From NCBI RefSeq assembly GCF_016918545.1, contig NZ_JAFFQC010000001.1, forward strand, positions 62,001 through 126,000: a DNA stretch of 64,000 nucleotides, written 5' to 3'. The DNA is from Desulfobulbus alkaliphilus. GTDB lineage: Bacteria > Desulfobacterota > Desulfobulbia > Desulfobulbales > Desulfobulbaceae. This document shows, piece by piece, positions 27,711 to 36,029 of the stretch (positions are counted from its first letter, which is position 1; each line of letters starts with the position of its first letter). The notes beneath the pieces were generated by a model. The model did no database searches and had not been told where the DNA came from. It was given only the letters and a program-made list of their open reading frames with translations. The position numbers and the translations under genes are program-made.

Positions 27711-28949
27711 TCACCACTTGGTGGCAACGGGGTTACTTTTGTAGGGTATCAGTTCGAAGATCCGCTTGTGCGGGTCGATCTGGATGTGATAATAGCGGTC
27801 CTGGGGCATGTAAATATAGGGAATCTCCGCTTCCTGACGAGAGAGAAAACTGGCCAGGATCATCCTGTTGACAGCCCGGTGACCGACAATCATGATATTT
27901 TCATCATAATTATTGAGGAAGAACACTTTTTTCAACCCCCGATGCACCCGCTCCTCCATGGTTATGTAACCTTCACCTTCGGGGTAGATGTAGCGGTATT
28001 TATTCGGGCCCCGAGCCTTGGCTACATGGGGCATGGTATGGCGGATCTCCTCGTAGGTCATGCCTTCACAGACGCCGGCATGAATCTCGTTGAATTCCGG
28101 CAGGGCAATGATCGAACATTGATTCTGACGTTCGGCAATGGGCTCGGCGGTCTGCCGGGTGCGGACATAATTGCTGGTAAAGATTGTGGGGATGCGAATA
28201 GTGGCAAAATGATCGGCCAGTCCATTGGCCTGCTCCCGCCCTTTCTCGGTCAGTTCCGAGTCGCCGCCGATGCGGTCCTCGAGATTGTACCAGGTCTCAC
28301 CATGCCGAACCAGAAAGAGATTGCGCACCACTCGGGTGGTGAGAATATCCCGGATCCGGTCATAATAGGGCAGCACTTCTGAGATCTGTTCCTGGAGAAT
28401 ACAATTATCAAAAGAATCCACCAGGATGCGGTTGGCTTCTTCATCCAGCGGCTCATAGATGGACTCGTAATAGCTGATGCGTTTGAGAAAGCTCTCCAGG
28501 GCCTGCTCCGGCGAAAGGTGACAGAACTCCTTGAGCGTGGCTTTGCGCTCCAGGTTAGCCTCGAGAGCCTCTTCATCCGCATTGACACACTCGATATAAC
28601 ACAGCGGCAGGTAGGGAAAAGCCTCGGCAATCGTTCGGCGACGCTGCCGGGTGACATTGCTGGCATCGAGGATGGCAACCTCCCCGCCCTCAGCCAGAAA
28701 AGTCCGGGCCGCCTCGATGTTGGTGCGGGAGATAAACTCGCGCATTTCCTTGCCGCGAGCATTGGTGGGAGAGAAAAATTCAGCCGATGAACTGTTTTCG
28801 CCGGCCTCCATCTTACGCCGCAACTCACCATTATTGAAAATACGGACCTGGATGCCATCCAGTTCCAGGGTGCGGCCAAGCTTGCGCCCCATGGTGGATT
28901 TCCCCCGGGCCGGCAGGCCCACCATAACGATAACCAGTTTTCCTTTCAT
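27711..28949 (-). CDS. 6-phosphofructo-2-kinase/fructose-2,6-bisphosphatase-like bifunctional protein
   Basis: A 412-aa two-domain protein laid out like eukaryotic PFKFB. Residues 1-205 form a P-loop kinase with Walker A GLPARGKST (11-19) and IFNNGELRRK and LDASNVTRQRR segments corresponding to PFK-2. Residues ~208-412 form a histidine phosphatase with the RHGE catalytic motif (215-218) and a second histidine in VGHRAVNRM. In eukaryotes this enzyme makes and breaks fructose 2,6-bisphosphate, a glycolysis regulator. Bacterial homologues are uncommon, and whether this one acts on fructose-6-phosphate is not established here. The neighbourhood gives no metabolic clue. Confidence 0.88.
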   Translation of the reverse strand: MKGKLVIVMVGLPARGKSTMGRKLGRTLELDGIQVRIFNNGELRRKMEAGENSSSAEFFSPTNARGKEMREFISRTNIEAARTFLAEGGEVAILDASNVTRQRRRTIAEAFPYLPLCYIECVNADEEALEANLERKATLKEFCHLSPEQALESFLKRISYYESIYEPLDEEANRILVDSFDNCILQEQISEVLPYYDRIRDILTTRVVRNLFLVRHGETWYNLEDRIGGDSELTEKGREQANGLADHFATIRIPTIFTSNYVRTRQTAEPIAERQNQCSIIALPEFNEIHAGVCEGMTYEEIRHTMPHVAKARGPNKYRYIYPEGEGYITMEERVHRGLKKVFFLNNYDENIMIVGHRAVNRMILASFLSRQEAEIPYIYMPQDRYYHIQIDPHKRIFELIPYKSNPVATKW

Positions 28950-28963
28950 GCCTTTTCCTCAGA

Positions 28964-29039
28964 GGAAATTAGGGACACTTCCCTATTTTCCTAATTGCAT
29001 TACGAAAATAGGGAAAATAGGGAAGTGTCCCTAATTTCC
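28964..29039. repeat. 28-bp perfect inverted repeat, REP/RAYT-type palindrome
   Basis: Two identical inverted arms of 28 bp (28964-28991 and 29012-29039) separated by 20 bp. The outer part reads GGAAATTAGGGACACTTCCC. Palindromes with this AATTAGGGACACTTCCC core resemble those scattered around REP-associated tyrosine transposase genes in many proteobacteria. No transposase gene is in the window. It differs in sequence from the 17-copy element family. Confidence 0.85.
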
Positions 29040-29101
29040 CAACATCAATGAGAGGTCAAAACGGTGGGCACAGGGCCGTATCGTTTGCCCAGGGTCTAGT
29101 T

Positions 29102-29596
29102 TTACAATTCATACAGGTGGTCATCACGCCGGGGCAAACGTTGCCGCGACTGGGCCTTTTTTTTCAACCCCTCCAGGGTAAAGGGTTCTTCCCCCTCCAT
29201 CAGATCCCCCATCTCCCGCTCGATCTGTTCCGGATCTTCACCTGCCTCCATGCGGGCAATGGCCTCCTCCATGGGGGCCCCCAATGACATACCGGTTTTA
29301 TCGGCGAATTTCCGCATCAGATTGGCCATCTGGCGGGGATCGTCTTCATTGATGCGCTCCGCCTCCTGCATCAACCCGGCCAGAGCCTGTTCCATCTTGC
29401 TTTCATCCAGACCGGCAAGAGGATCGTCCTCGTCTGTTTCCTTGGCCTTGCCGATGGTGGCAAAGGTCGACATCATCTTGTGCAGCTCCACTTTTCCGCA
29501 CTGCGGACAATCGGGACGCTTGTCGCTGTTGGGGCGTCTGGAAAAAAAATTGAAAATCGTATGACACTGGTCGCAGAAAAATTCGTAAATCGGCAT
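29102..29596 (-). CDS. FmdB-type zinc-ribbon protein
   Basis: A 164-aa protein. It begins MPIYEFFCDQC, the standard FmdB/putative regulatory zinc-ribbon start, with the second cysteine pair in CPQCGK (~32-37). The start at 29596 is chosen for this signature. The C-terminal two thirds are helical and very acidic (ETDEDDPLAGLDESKMEQALAGL, MEAGEDPEQIEREMGD) and unlike typical 60-100-aa FmdB proteins. Function of the family is unclear. Confidence 0.82.
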   Translation of the reverse strand: MPIYEFFCDQCHTIFNFFSRRPNSDKRPDCPQCGKVELHKMMSTFATIGKAKETDEDDPLAGLDESKMEQALAGLMQEAERINEDDPRQMANLMRKFADKTGMSLGAPMEEAIARMEAGEDPEQIEREMGDLMEGEEPFTLEGLKKKAQSRQRLPRRDDHLYEL

Positions 29597-29753
29597 GTGA
29601 TGGTCAATCGAAAAAAAATAAAAGGATACGGAGAGCATTCAAGGATCCGGGCGTTGCACATTTGTCAGCGCCCTCCGGACGCGGGCAAAAGGCCGCATGA
29701 CCTGAAAAATGGAACCACTTGCCGGTTCTCCATTGCTGTCGTTTCAACTCACA

Positions 29754-29940
29754 CCAGAATCCGTGAGCATTCGTCCGTGCGTCAACTTCGTTGCTCGTGG
29801 CCGTGCGATGAAAGGAGACTGTATCGGACGGTTGCCCGCTGGGCGGCTGGTACAAGGTCTTGTCAAGGATTCCGCTGCAATTATATGATGAGGACAGCAA
29901 GATATAGCCAAAACAGACGTCCAGCCGTCACGGATTCAAT
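29754..29940 (-). repeat. Dispersed element: copy L (187 bp) abutting the aroB stop codon
   Basis: In reverse orientation from CCAGAATCCGTGAGCATTCG to CCAGCCGTCACGGATTCA. The small hairpin region is shortened (GCCCGCTGGGCGGC) relative to long copies. The first bases of the element's left end (TGAATCC on the minus strand) supply the TGA stop codon of aroB at 29936-29938. Confidence 0.85.
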
Positions 29941-31033
29941 TCTCATGATACCCACCAGTCAGTACGACGTCAATATCGGCTTCAATAACCCGATCCGTGA
30001 CCACCACCTTGCCTACAGCGACCGGCAGAACAAAGTGCAGCCGACCGGCGACATTTTTCTTGTCGGTGCGCAGATACCCACGAATGGTATCAGGGGTAAA
30101 CTCGGCCGGCAGAACCGTAGGCAACTCATACAACTGCAACAGTCCCGTGATGGCCTTGACCACACCGGGGTCGGTATAGCCGCCTCGTTCGCCCAGTTGA
30201 GCGGCGGCGACCATGCCGATGGCGACGGCAAAGCCATGGTTGAGTCTGTATCCCGAGGCTGCCTCCACGGCATGGCCGACGGTGTGGCCGAAATTGAGGA
30301 TGCGGCGCACCCCCCCTTCCCGTTCATCCTGCTCCACCACCGAAGCCTTCAACTCGCAACAGCGACGGATCATCGTGGCCAGGGTCGATGAGGTCAAGTT
30401 GAGAATGGCCCGGTGATGGTCAGCAAGCCATTGGAAAAATTCAGCATCGATTCCGGCACCGTATTTGATGACCTCGGCCATGCCGCCGAGGAATTCTTCC
30501 GGGGCCAGGGTCGAGAGGACCTTGGTGTCGATGAACACCGCCCTGGGTTGATAAAAGGCCCCGATCAGGTTTTTCCCCTCCGGAAGATCGACCCCTGTCT
30601 TGCCCCCCACCGAACTGTCGACCTGGGCAAGAAGAGAGGTCGGCACCTGGACAAAGGGGATACCGCGCATGTAGATGGCGGCGAGAAAACCGGTGATGTC
30701 ACCGCAGACGCCGCCCCCCAGGGCTATCAAGCCGTCACTGCGATCAAATCCCCGTTGCGCGAGCTGACGAGCGAGGTGACCGACCGTGTCCAGGTGTTTG
30801 CTCGCCTCCCCATGGGCGAAAAGGAGCAATTCGCCACGGAGACCGCTCTCCTCGAGGCTGGCAAGGATCTCCTCACCATAGAGGGTCCCCACCTGATCAT
30901 CGCTGATGATTGCATAGCGGTTGGCAACATGGGCCGCCTTCAGCGCAGGACCCACCTGGGCAAGAATACCCTGGCCGATGGTAATGGGATAGCTCCTCTC
31001 TCCCAGGCCGACGTGAATTGTGTGACGATCCAT
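29936..31033 (-). CDS. aroB: 3-dehydroquinate synthase
   Basis: A 365-aa enzyme of the shikimate pathway that cyclises DAHP to 3-dehydroquinate using NAD and a divalent metal. The start MDRHTIHVGLGERSYPI at 31033 has a GGGGGC site just upstream; the open frame extends 50 codons beyond into unrelated sequence. Family motifs include DGLIALGGGVCGDITGFLAA, QVPTSLLAQVDSSVGGKTGV, ggMAEVIKYG and the metal ligands in LNFGHTVGHAVEA and LNHGFAVAIGM. The stop codon is part of an abutting copy of the dispersed element, so the last residues may differ from the ancestral C-terminus. Confidence 0.96.
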   Translation of the reverse strand: MDRHTIHVGLGERSYPITIGQGILAQVGPALKAAHVANRYAIISDDQVGTLYGEEILASLEESGLRGELLLFAHGEASKHLDTVGHLARQLAQRGFDRSDGLIALGGGVCGDITGFLAAIYMRGIPFVQVPTSLLAQVDSSVGGKTGVDLPEGKNLIGAFYQPRAVFIDTKVLSTLAPEEFLGGMAEVIKYGAGIDAEFFQWLADHHRAILNLTSSTLATMIRRCCELKASVVEQDEREGGVRRILNFGHTVGHAVEAASGYRLNHGFAVAIGMVAAAQLGERGGYTDPGVVKAITGLLQLYELPTVLPAEFTPDTIRGYLRTDKKNVAGRLHFVLPVAVGKVVVTDRVIEADIDVVLTGGYHEN

Positions 31034-31130
31034 TTCTTGCCCCCTGTTGTTCATTTTTCTTGGAGAAACGCAATAATTTTTCGGCATCGAGTCGCGCGGG
31101 TACATGCAGCCGCAGGCATGGTGATACTCT

Positions 31131-31242
31131 CCTGAATCCGTGACGGCTGGACTCATATTTTGGATATATCTTGCTGTACTCACATTATAACTGCAGCAGA
31201 ATCCTTGAAGCTGGCGTGCGGACGAACGCTCACGGATCCAGG
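31131..31242 (+). repeat. Dispersed element: 112-bp copy M with exact ACTCT duplication
   Basis: A deletion variant with both ends (CCTGAATCCGTGACGGCTGG; GACGAACGCTCACGGATCCAGG). The left half joins directly to AAGCTGGCGTGCGGACGAAC, so both hairpin segments are missing. ACTCT flanks it exactly (31126-31130 and 31243-31247). Confidence 0.88.
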
Positions 31243-31254
31243 ACTCTTATATAT

Positions 31255-31270
31255 ACGCTCACGGATCCAG
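31255..31270 (+). repeat. Dispersed element: extra right tip next to copy M
   Basis: ACGCTCACGGATCCAG repeats the right terminus of copy M 28 bp further on, separated by the target duplication and TATATAT. It may be the remnant of a second insertion. Confidence 0.6.
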
Positions 31271-31279
31271 AATGCCCAT

Positions 31280-31316
31280 AAAAAAAAAAGGAGATGCCGC
31301 TTCCGCGACATCTCCT
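31280..31316 (-). terminator. Rho-independent terminator of sat
   Basis: On the minus strand: GGAGATGTCGC, loop GGAA, GCGGCATCTCC, followed by ten T. A strong hairpin and U-run 36 bp after the sat stop codon. Confidence 0.92.
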
Positions 31317-31351
31317 TAGCTTGGCAGCCGGCTGTACAGCGATGCCGGATC

Positions 31352-32632
31352 TTACATTTTTGATCCTGCAGCAAAACTCTGCATTTTGACCTCAACCTTC
31401 TCGGTCAGCCCGGCGTAGTATTTCCGCAGCAGATCGAGAACCTCGTCACGGCCAAAGTGGTCAACAACCGGTTGTCCTTCGGACAGGGCTTTGCGCAACT
31501 TGGTACCGGAGAGGATGACACGATCGTCCTTGGTGTGCGGGCAGGTGCGGAGAGAAGCCATGCCATCGCACTTGTGGCAATAGAAGGTCCAGTCAATCTT
31601 CATCGGCTTGCAGAGCAGGTCTTTGCCAGGATCACCGGTTACGGGGATGCGATCGAAAATTTCCTGGGCCTCGAACAGACCGTAGAAGTCGCCAACACCG
31701 GCATGGTCACGACCGATGAGCATGTTGTTGATGCCGTAGTTCTGGCGGAAGGTGGCGTGGAGCAGACCTTCGCGGGGACCGGCATAGCGCATGTCCATCG
31801 GATACCCGGCATTGAGGATGTTCTCTTTGACAAAGTAATGGTCGATGAGGATCTTGATGGCTTCGATGCGGGTTTCGGCAGGAATATCGCCAGGCTTGAG
31901 GCTGCCGATGAGGCTGTGGATAACCACGCCGTCACAGACCTCGATGGCGATCTTGGCCAGATACTCATGGGAGCGATGCATGGGGTTACGCAGCTGCAGA
32001 GCGGCAACATTGGCCCAGCCACGCTCGTCGAGGATGGCGCGGACTTCGGCGGGGCGCAGGTAGATGCCCGGATAGTCCTTGTCAAAGCCGCCTTCGGACA
32101 GCACTTTGACCGGACCGGCCAGATTCACTTCTTTCTGAGCCATGACCATGATCACGCCGGGATGATCTTTCGGAGCGATTTCCCAGAATTTGTCGTCAGC
32201 GGATTCCTCGCCTTCGCCCTTGAAAACTTTTTCACATTCCCACTTTTTGTCGGCGTCGGTCATTTCGAACTTCTCGGTGACCTTCATGGTGGCATAGGTC
32301 TCGCCACCCTTCACCAGAGCAATCTCATCGCCCACATTGATGCCGGCGGCATCAGCAGCGGACACGTCCATGGTGATCGGCACCGGCCAGAAGGTGCCGT
32401 CAGCCATCTGAAAATTCTCGCACACGCCCTTCCAGTCAGCCTTGGTCATGAAACCGGACAGGGGGGAAAACGCGCCGATACCCATCATGAACAGGTCGCC
32501 CCTGGTCCGAGAGGAGATTTCGATCTGCTTCAGCCCCGCGGCTTTTTTCAACTCAGCTTCACGCTCAGCGCCTTCAAGCAAAGCACAAACAAGACCTTTT
32601 CCGCCGTGGGGCGCTACTAATTTTGAACTCAT
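31352..32632 (-). CDS. sat: Sulfate adenylyltransferase (ATP sulfurylase)
   Basis: A 426-aa homo-oligomeric type ATP sulfurylase, which activates sulfate with ATP to adenosine 5'-phosphosulfate, the first step of dissimilatory sulfate reduction. The active-site signatures are [15 protein letters not shown] (HxxH motif) and [12 protein letters not shown]-terminal CPHTKDD/TKLRKAL stretch is also typical. There is no APS kinase domain. It stands alone, with a promoter and palindrome upstream and its own terminator; aprAB and dsr genes are not in the window. This gene is the main pointer to a sulfate-reducing or sulfur-disproportionating lifestyle. Confidence 0.97.
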   Translation of the reverse strand: MSSKLVAPHGGKGLVCALLEGAEREAELKKAAGLKQIEISSRTRGDLFMMGIGAFSPLSGFMTKADWKGVCENFQMADGTFWPVPITMDVSAADAAGINVGDEIALVKGGETYATMKVTEKFEMTDADKKWECEKVFKGEGEESADDKFWEIAPKDHPGVIMVMAQKEVNLAGPVKVLSEGGFDKDYPGIYLRPAEVRAILDERGWANVAALQLRNPMHRSHEYLAKIAIEVCDGVVIHSLIGSLKPGDIPAETRIEAIKILIDHYFVKENILNAGYPMDMRYAGPREGLLHATFRQNYGINNMLIGRDHAGVGDFYGLFEAQEIFDRIPVTGDPGKDLLCKPMKIDWTFYCHKCDGMASLRTCPHTKDDRVILSGTKLRKALSEGQPVVDHFGRDEVLDLLRKYYAGLTEKVEVKMQSFAAGSKM

Positions 32633-32750
32633 ACTTTTTTCCCTCTCTGGTTGTATTCTTGTGAGAACGTTTACCCAACATATATTCCGATCAGATGCGC
32701 CGGAAAGACCTGACTCAGAAAAAACTGAACCGGCATTCAGTCGTACCTGC

Positions 32751-32779
32751 TATTTATAAAGAAGACCAGCGGAAGTCAA
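32751..32779 (-). promoter_or_regulatory. Candidate sat promoter
   Basis: On the minus strand: TTGACT (32774-32779), a 17-bp spacer, TAAATA (32751-32756), about 120 bp upstream of the sat start. An inverted repeat lies just upstream of the -35. Confidence 0.45.
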
Positions 32780-32786
32780 GAAAAAA

Positions 32787-32825
32787 CTCATGACTTGCAT
32801 CAAGGAAATTGATACAGGTCATGAG
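32787..32825. promoter_or_regulatory. 17-bp inverted repeat upstream of the sat promoter
   Basis: CTCATGACTTGCATCAA (32787-32803), spacer GGAAA, TTGATACAGGTCATGAG (32809-32825): 15 of 17 positions are complementary. It lies 7 bp upstream of the candidate sat -35 box, where an activator would bind. No regulator can be named from the sequence. Confidence 0.5.
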
Positions 32826-32851
32826 TAATATCAACACTTGGCAAAACCAAG

Positions 32852-33078
32852 CCTGGACCCGTAAGCGTTCATCCGAGTGTCAGCTTCAGTCAGCTTCATT
32901 GTCCGCGACCATTTGATTCCAATAGACAGTATCAGACGGTTACGGACAATGAAGATAGCGTGCGGATGGACGTCCCGAGGACGGCTGGTGAAGATTCGTA
33001 TCAATTAATTCGCTGCAATTATAATATGATTTCAGCAAGATATATCCCCAAAAAGCATCCTGCCGCCTTGGATTCATG
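32852..33078 (-). repeat. Dispersed element: degenerate long copy N (227 bp)
   Basis: In reverse orientation, from CCTGGACCCGTAAGCGTTCA to GCCGCCTTGGATTCATG, with the long internal hairpin (TTACGGACAATGAAGATAGC side visible) present. The flanks CCAAG (32847-32851) and CCAAA (33079-33083) are a near-match duplication. More diverged than copies C or D. Confidence 0.8.
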
Positions 33079-33083
33079 CCAAA

Positions 33084-33483
33084 ATGTACACCCAGATTAT
33101 CCGTTCAACTGGACCACACTTGTAGATTTTGTGTATTATATGTTTTAACATGTGATAACGTACTAAAAAGATTTGACTTCAAGATCAATACCCAAAATAT
33201 TGTAGCCCTGCAGGAATGAGCGCGACTACATAATGGGCACATACGCATATTTTCCGATTGTCACCAATTCACCAAGTGTTAAGTTTTTTAACATAAAGAT
33301 TCGGCAAAAAGGAGTCTTTACCGAGAACTTTCCTTGAAAAATGTTGCTTCACTTTGACAATACGCTGAAATAAAATCAATTATTGATTTTCCATGCCGGA
33401 TTTATTCTTCAGGCGTGATATATGCATAAAAAAATGAAAAATGGTTACTCAAAAATAGATGCAGCAACCTGTGAGTGAGGTTT
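33084..33483. other. AT-rich intergenic region before the pilin operon
   Basis: About 400 bp without a credible gene. It is clearly more AT-rich than the DNA to its left. TTGACA at 33354-33359 could be a -35 box for the pilin operon, but the matching -10 is poor. No sigma-54 -24/-12 element with correct GG/GC spacing was found. Confidence 0.5.
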
Positions 33484-33951
33484 ATGAGTTCAGAAAAAAG
33501 ACAAAGGGGTTTTACACTGGTCGAACTGATAACCACCGTCGCCATTGTAGGCATTCTGGCTGCTATTGCTGTGCCTAATTTTATCTCATGGTTGCCGAAT
33601 ATGCACTTAAAGGCTGCGGCAAGGGATGTGTATTCCAATATGCAAAAGGCAAGAATTGAAGCTATCAAGACTAACAAGCTAGTTAGATTTGATTTTACAA
33701 GTGGCACTGGAACCCCTTGCACGGGAGGGGAATACAGATTTTACTACGAAGTCGGTACCGATGAAGTTACCATAGTTGATGTCAAGATAAAAAATAATGT
33801 TTGCCTTTCAACTGCAACTGCTTTTCCAGCCGGTTTTACTGCAAAAGGTACCTCGGTTGTGCCTACAGGAAGAATAGATTTATCTCACCCTCGCAGCACT
33901 GTTACATATACTATCACCCAGACCATAGCCGGGGGCATCAGATTGCAATAA
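33484..33951 (+). CDS. Type IV pilus minor pseudopilin (FimT/GspH family)
   Basis: A 155-aa prepilin. After a short charged leader (MSSEKRQRG) comes the type III signal FTLVELITTVAIVGILAAIAVP, with glycine at -1 and glutamate at +5, as recognised by prepilin peptidase. The remainder fits FimT/GspH minor pilins. The ATG at 33484 is preferred (GTGAGG just upstream); a GTG three codons earlier is possible. First gene of a pilW-pilV-pilX-pilY1-type operon involved in priming and tipping the pilus. Confidence 0.88.
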   Translation: MSSEKRQRGFTLVELITTVAIVGILAAIAVPNFISWLPNMHLKAAARDVYSNMQKARIEAIKTNKLVRFDFTSGTGTPCTGGEYRFYYEVGTDEVTIVDVKIKNNVCLSTATAFPAGFTAKGTSVVPTGRIDLSHPRSTVTYTITQTIAGGIRLQ

Positions 33952-33955
33952 TGGC

Positions 33956-34648
33956 ATGGATTACCAAAAAATGAATACATCATCGAACAATTCCTACGGG
34001 TTCACGCTGGTCGAACTCATGATAGCGATGACCATAGCCGGCATAATTATGGGCGCTATTTATACCGCTTATATCACACAGCAGCGAACCTACCTCGTTC
34101 AAGAACAGGTAGCTGAAATGCAACAGAATATCAGAGCTGGTTTGGACATGATGGTTCGTGAAATCAGGATGGCCGGATTCGATCCTACCGGCAATGCAGG
34201 CGCGGGTATTACCCTTGCCACCGCAGGGAGATTTTCTTTTACGCAAGATATCAACGGAGATGGCACTATCCCCACCGCTGCACCTTTTGGCGGAGAGATT
34301 GTTGCGTTTGGATTTTCCAACGCAAATGATACAGACAATGATGGTCTAGCCGATGCGGGGGCAGCACCACTTGGGCGTGATACTGGAGGCGGCTTTCAAC
34401 CCATTGCCGAAAACATACAAGCTATTGAATTTCATTATCTTGACAGTGATGGGGATGCAACCACCACACTCGAGGACATCCGTGCGGTCCAGATTTCCAT
34501 CTTGGCTCGTGCTTATCGAGAAGATGGGCATTTTACCGACACTACGACCTATACCACTGCTTCAGGAGTCGACTGGGGGCCATTCAACGACAATTTTCAC
34601 CGCCGTTTTCAAATCAAGACCGTTAAAATCCGCAATATGGGGCTATAA
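33956..34648 (+). CDS. Type IV pilus minor pilin PilW-like
   Basis: A 230-aa prepilin-like protein with leader and helix SYG-FTLVELMIAMTIAGIIMGAIYTAYI starting near residue 13. QEQVAEMQQNIRAGLDMMVREIRMAGFDP is the typical PilW region after the helix. It begins 4 bp after the first pilin gene. An acidic stretch (SNANDTDNDGLADAG) may bind calcium. Minor pilins of this type form the pilus tip complex with PilY1. Confidence 0.88.
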   Translation: MDYQKMNTSSNNSYGFTLVELMIAMTIAGIIMGAIYTAYITQQRTYLVQEQVAEMQQNIRAGLDMMVREIRMAGFDPTGNAGAGITLATAGRFSFTQDINGDGTIPTAAPFGGEIVAFGFSNANDTDNDGLADAGAAPLGRDTGGGFQPIAENIQAIEFHYLDSDGDATTTLEDIRAVQISILARAYREDGHFTDTTTYTTASGVDWGPFNDNFHRRFQIKTVKIRNMGL

Positions 34649-35131
34649 ATGGACCGAGTATTTTGTGGTGATTCAATTACCGACAATAAAGGTTTTACCC
34701 TTATTGAGGTTCTCATAGCAATTTTTATATTTTCCGTGGGCATCCTTGGTGTTGCAACATTGCAGATTACTTCTATCCAGGGCAATAGTAATGCAAGACA
34801 AATCAGTGAGGCAACGAATGCCATAACTGATCGCATTGAAGCATTACTTGCCCTTGATTATAACGATCCATTACTGGATGACACCAATGGTAACGGTACT
34901 AATAAGGATCTTAACGGTGACGGTATTGATGATTCCGGGGAAAACTTCGGTCTCGATGATTTCGGAACCCCTGATCATGGACCGGTAGCCGTAGGGGCGT
35001 ATACGATTCGCTGGAACATAGCCATCGATTACCCTTTGACGAACACCAAAACAATACGAGTCATTGTCGAGCCACCGGGTCGAGTGCCGAATTTTTCATT
35101 CGATATGGTAAAAGCCCGATACTCGAACTGA
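34649..35131 (+). CDS. Type IV pilus modification/minor pilin PilV-like
   Basis: A 160-aa protein with the prepilin signal DNKG-FTLIEVLIAIFIFSVGILGVA followed by LQITSIQGNSNARQ, the pattern of PilV. It starts immediately after the PilW stop codon. An asparagine/aspartate-rich loop (DDTNGNGTNKDLNGDGIDDSG) resembles calcium-binding dockerin/thrombospondin loops. Confidence 0.88.
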   Translation: MDRVFCGDSITDNKGFTLIEVLIAIFIFSVGILGVATLQITSIQGNSNARQISEATNAITDRIEALLALDYNDPLLDDTNGNGTNKDLNGDGIDDSGENFGLDDFGTPDHGPVAVGAYTIRWNIAIDYPLTNTKTIRVIVEPPGRVPNFSFDMVKARYSN

Positions 35132-35149
35132 ATCATACACGGAATAGAG

Positions 35150-35695
35150 ATGAAGAAGATACTGAACAATGAACAGGGTTTTGTGTTAGTCACCGCACTC
35201 ATGATATTGGTTATGGTGACGATTATCGGCATAGCCGCGACGAATACGACGATATTTGAATTGCAGATCAGCGGCAATGAGACCGCAACGCAAATGGCTT
35301 TTTATGGCGCGGATGCAGGCAATGAAGTAGCTAAAGAACTGATAGAACAGGCTATTGAGGCTCGAGGATTGCCGGACGATGTTGGCATTATCAGTATAAG
35401 CAATAACGATTTTTGGTTAAACGACGTCTTGGATCCTGACCCTGAGATTGATTCTCCTACTTTGGCCAATCAAGATGCCGAATTACCCTTTAACAACGGG
35501 ACAACTCGTTTGCGCATTGGCGGTCAACCCGAGTTAGCCTACGGAGGTGCCATCCAGATGGCCGCTGGTTATGAAGGAGTTGGAAAAGGTGCGGCCGGTG
35601 GTGGCTCTTTGATTAATTATACTATTCGATCACACCATGAAGGTGTGAAAAACAGTGAACAACAAATCCGCGGACAGTGGCGCCACGTAAATTGA
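35150..35695 (+). CDS. Type IV pilus assembly protein PilX-like
   Basis: A 181-aa protein with the PilX N-terminal pattern NEQG-FVLVTALMILVMVTIIGIAATNTT, then LQISGNETATQMAFYGADAGNEVAKE. As usual for PilX the +5 glutamate of pilins is absent. It follows pilV by 18 bp. Copy O of the dispersed element lies between it and the pilY1 gene. Confidence 0.87.
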   Translation: MKKILNNEQGFVLVTALMILVMVTIIGIAATNTTIFELQISGNETATQMAFYGADAGNEVAKELIEQAIEARGLPDDVGIISISNNDFWLNDVLDPDPEIDSPTLANQDAELPFNNGTTRLRIGGQPELAYGGAIQMAAGYEGVGKGAAGGGSLINYTIRSHHEGVKNSEQQIRGQWRHVN

Positions 35696-35731
35696 TCCAA
35701 CGTAATGATATCAAGAGGTTTTACAAGTTAT

Positions 35732-35957
35732 CGTGAAGCCGTGATGACTGAATGTTTTTTTGGATATCTCTTACTGTACACAGATTATAATTGCAGTGGA
35801 ATTATCAACAACAACCTTTATCAGTCGCCCTTAAGGCGTCCTTGAGGCGCTCGTCACACACCCTCTTCATTGCCCGTGTCCGTCCGATAAAGTGGACTGT
35901 CATCGAACGGACACGGATACTCAAGCTGACGCCCGGACGAACGCCCCCGGATCCAGG
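35732..35957 (+). repeat. Dispersed element: long copy O (226 bp) inside the pilus cluster
   Basis: It starts CGTGAAGCCGTGATGACTGA and ends ACGCCCCCGGATCCAGG, with the long internal inverted repeat well preserved (CCGTGTCCGTCCGAT ... ATCGAACGGACACGG). The flanks GTTAT (35727-35731) and ATTAT (35958-35962) are a 4/5 duplication. Most copies lie between transcription units; this one separates pilX from pilY1. Confidence 0.86.
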
Positions 35958-36029
35958 ATTATGGTGGTGATTATTCCGCTAAGATCTCCGGAAGAACAGC
36001 TGCAAGCACTTACTAAGAGGAATGAGTCC

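Noticed and set aside
29936-31183. Longer aroB start at 31183
   Set aside because: The extra 50 codons run into repeat copy M and encode no AroB-like sequence. MDRHTIHVG at 31033 has a ribosome binding site and the family N-terminus.
32795-32815. FNR/CRP-type site within the sat-upstream dyad
   Set aside because: The half-sites are arranged as ATCAA-N5-TTGAT, the reverse of the FNR order TTGAT-N4-ATCAA.
33330-33350. Possible sigma-54 promoter before the pilin operon (TTGCTT box)
   Set aside because: No GG dinucleotide lies at the required distance upstream of the GC of the -12 box.
35892-36029. Upstream extension of PilY1 (46 codons)
   Set aside because: It would translate part of repeat copy O and bury the signal peptide; the start at 36030 puts the signal peptide at the N-terminus.
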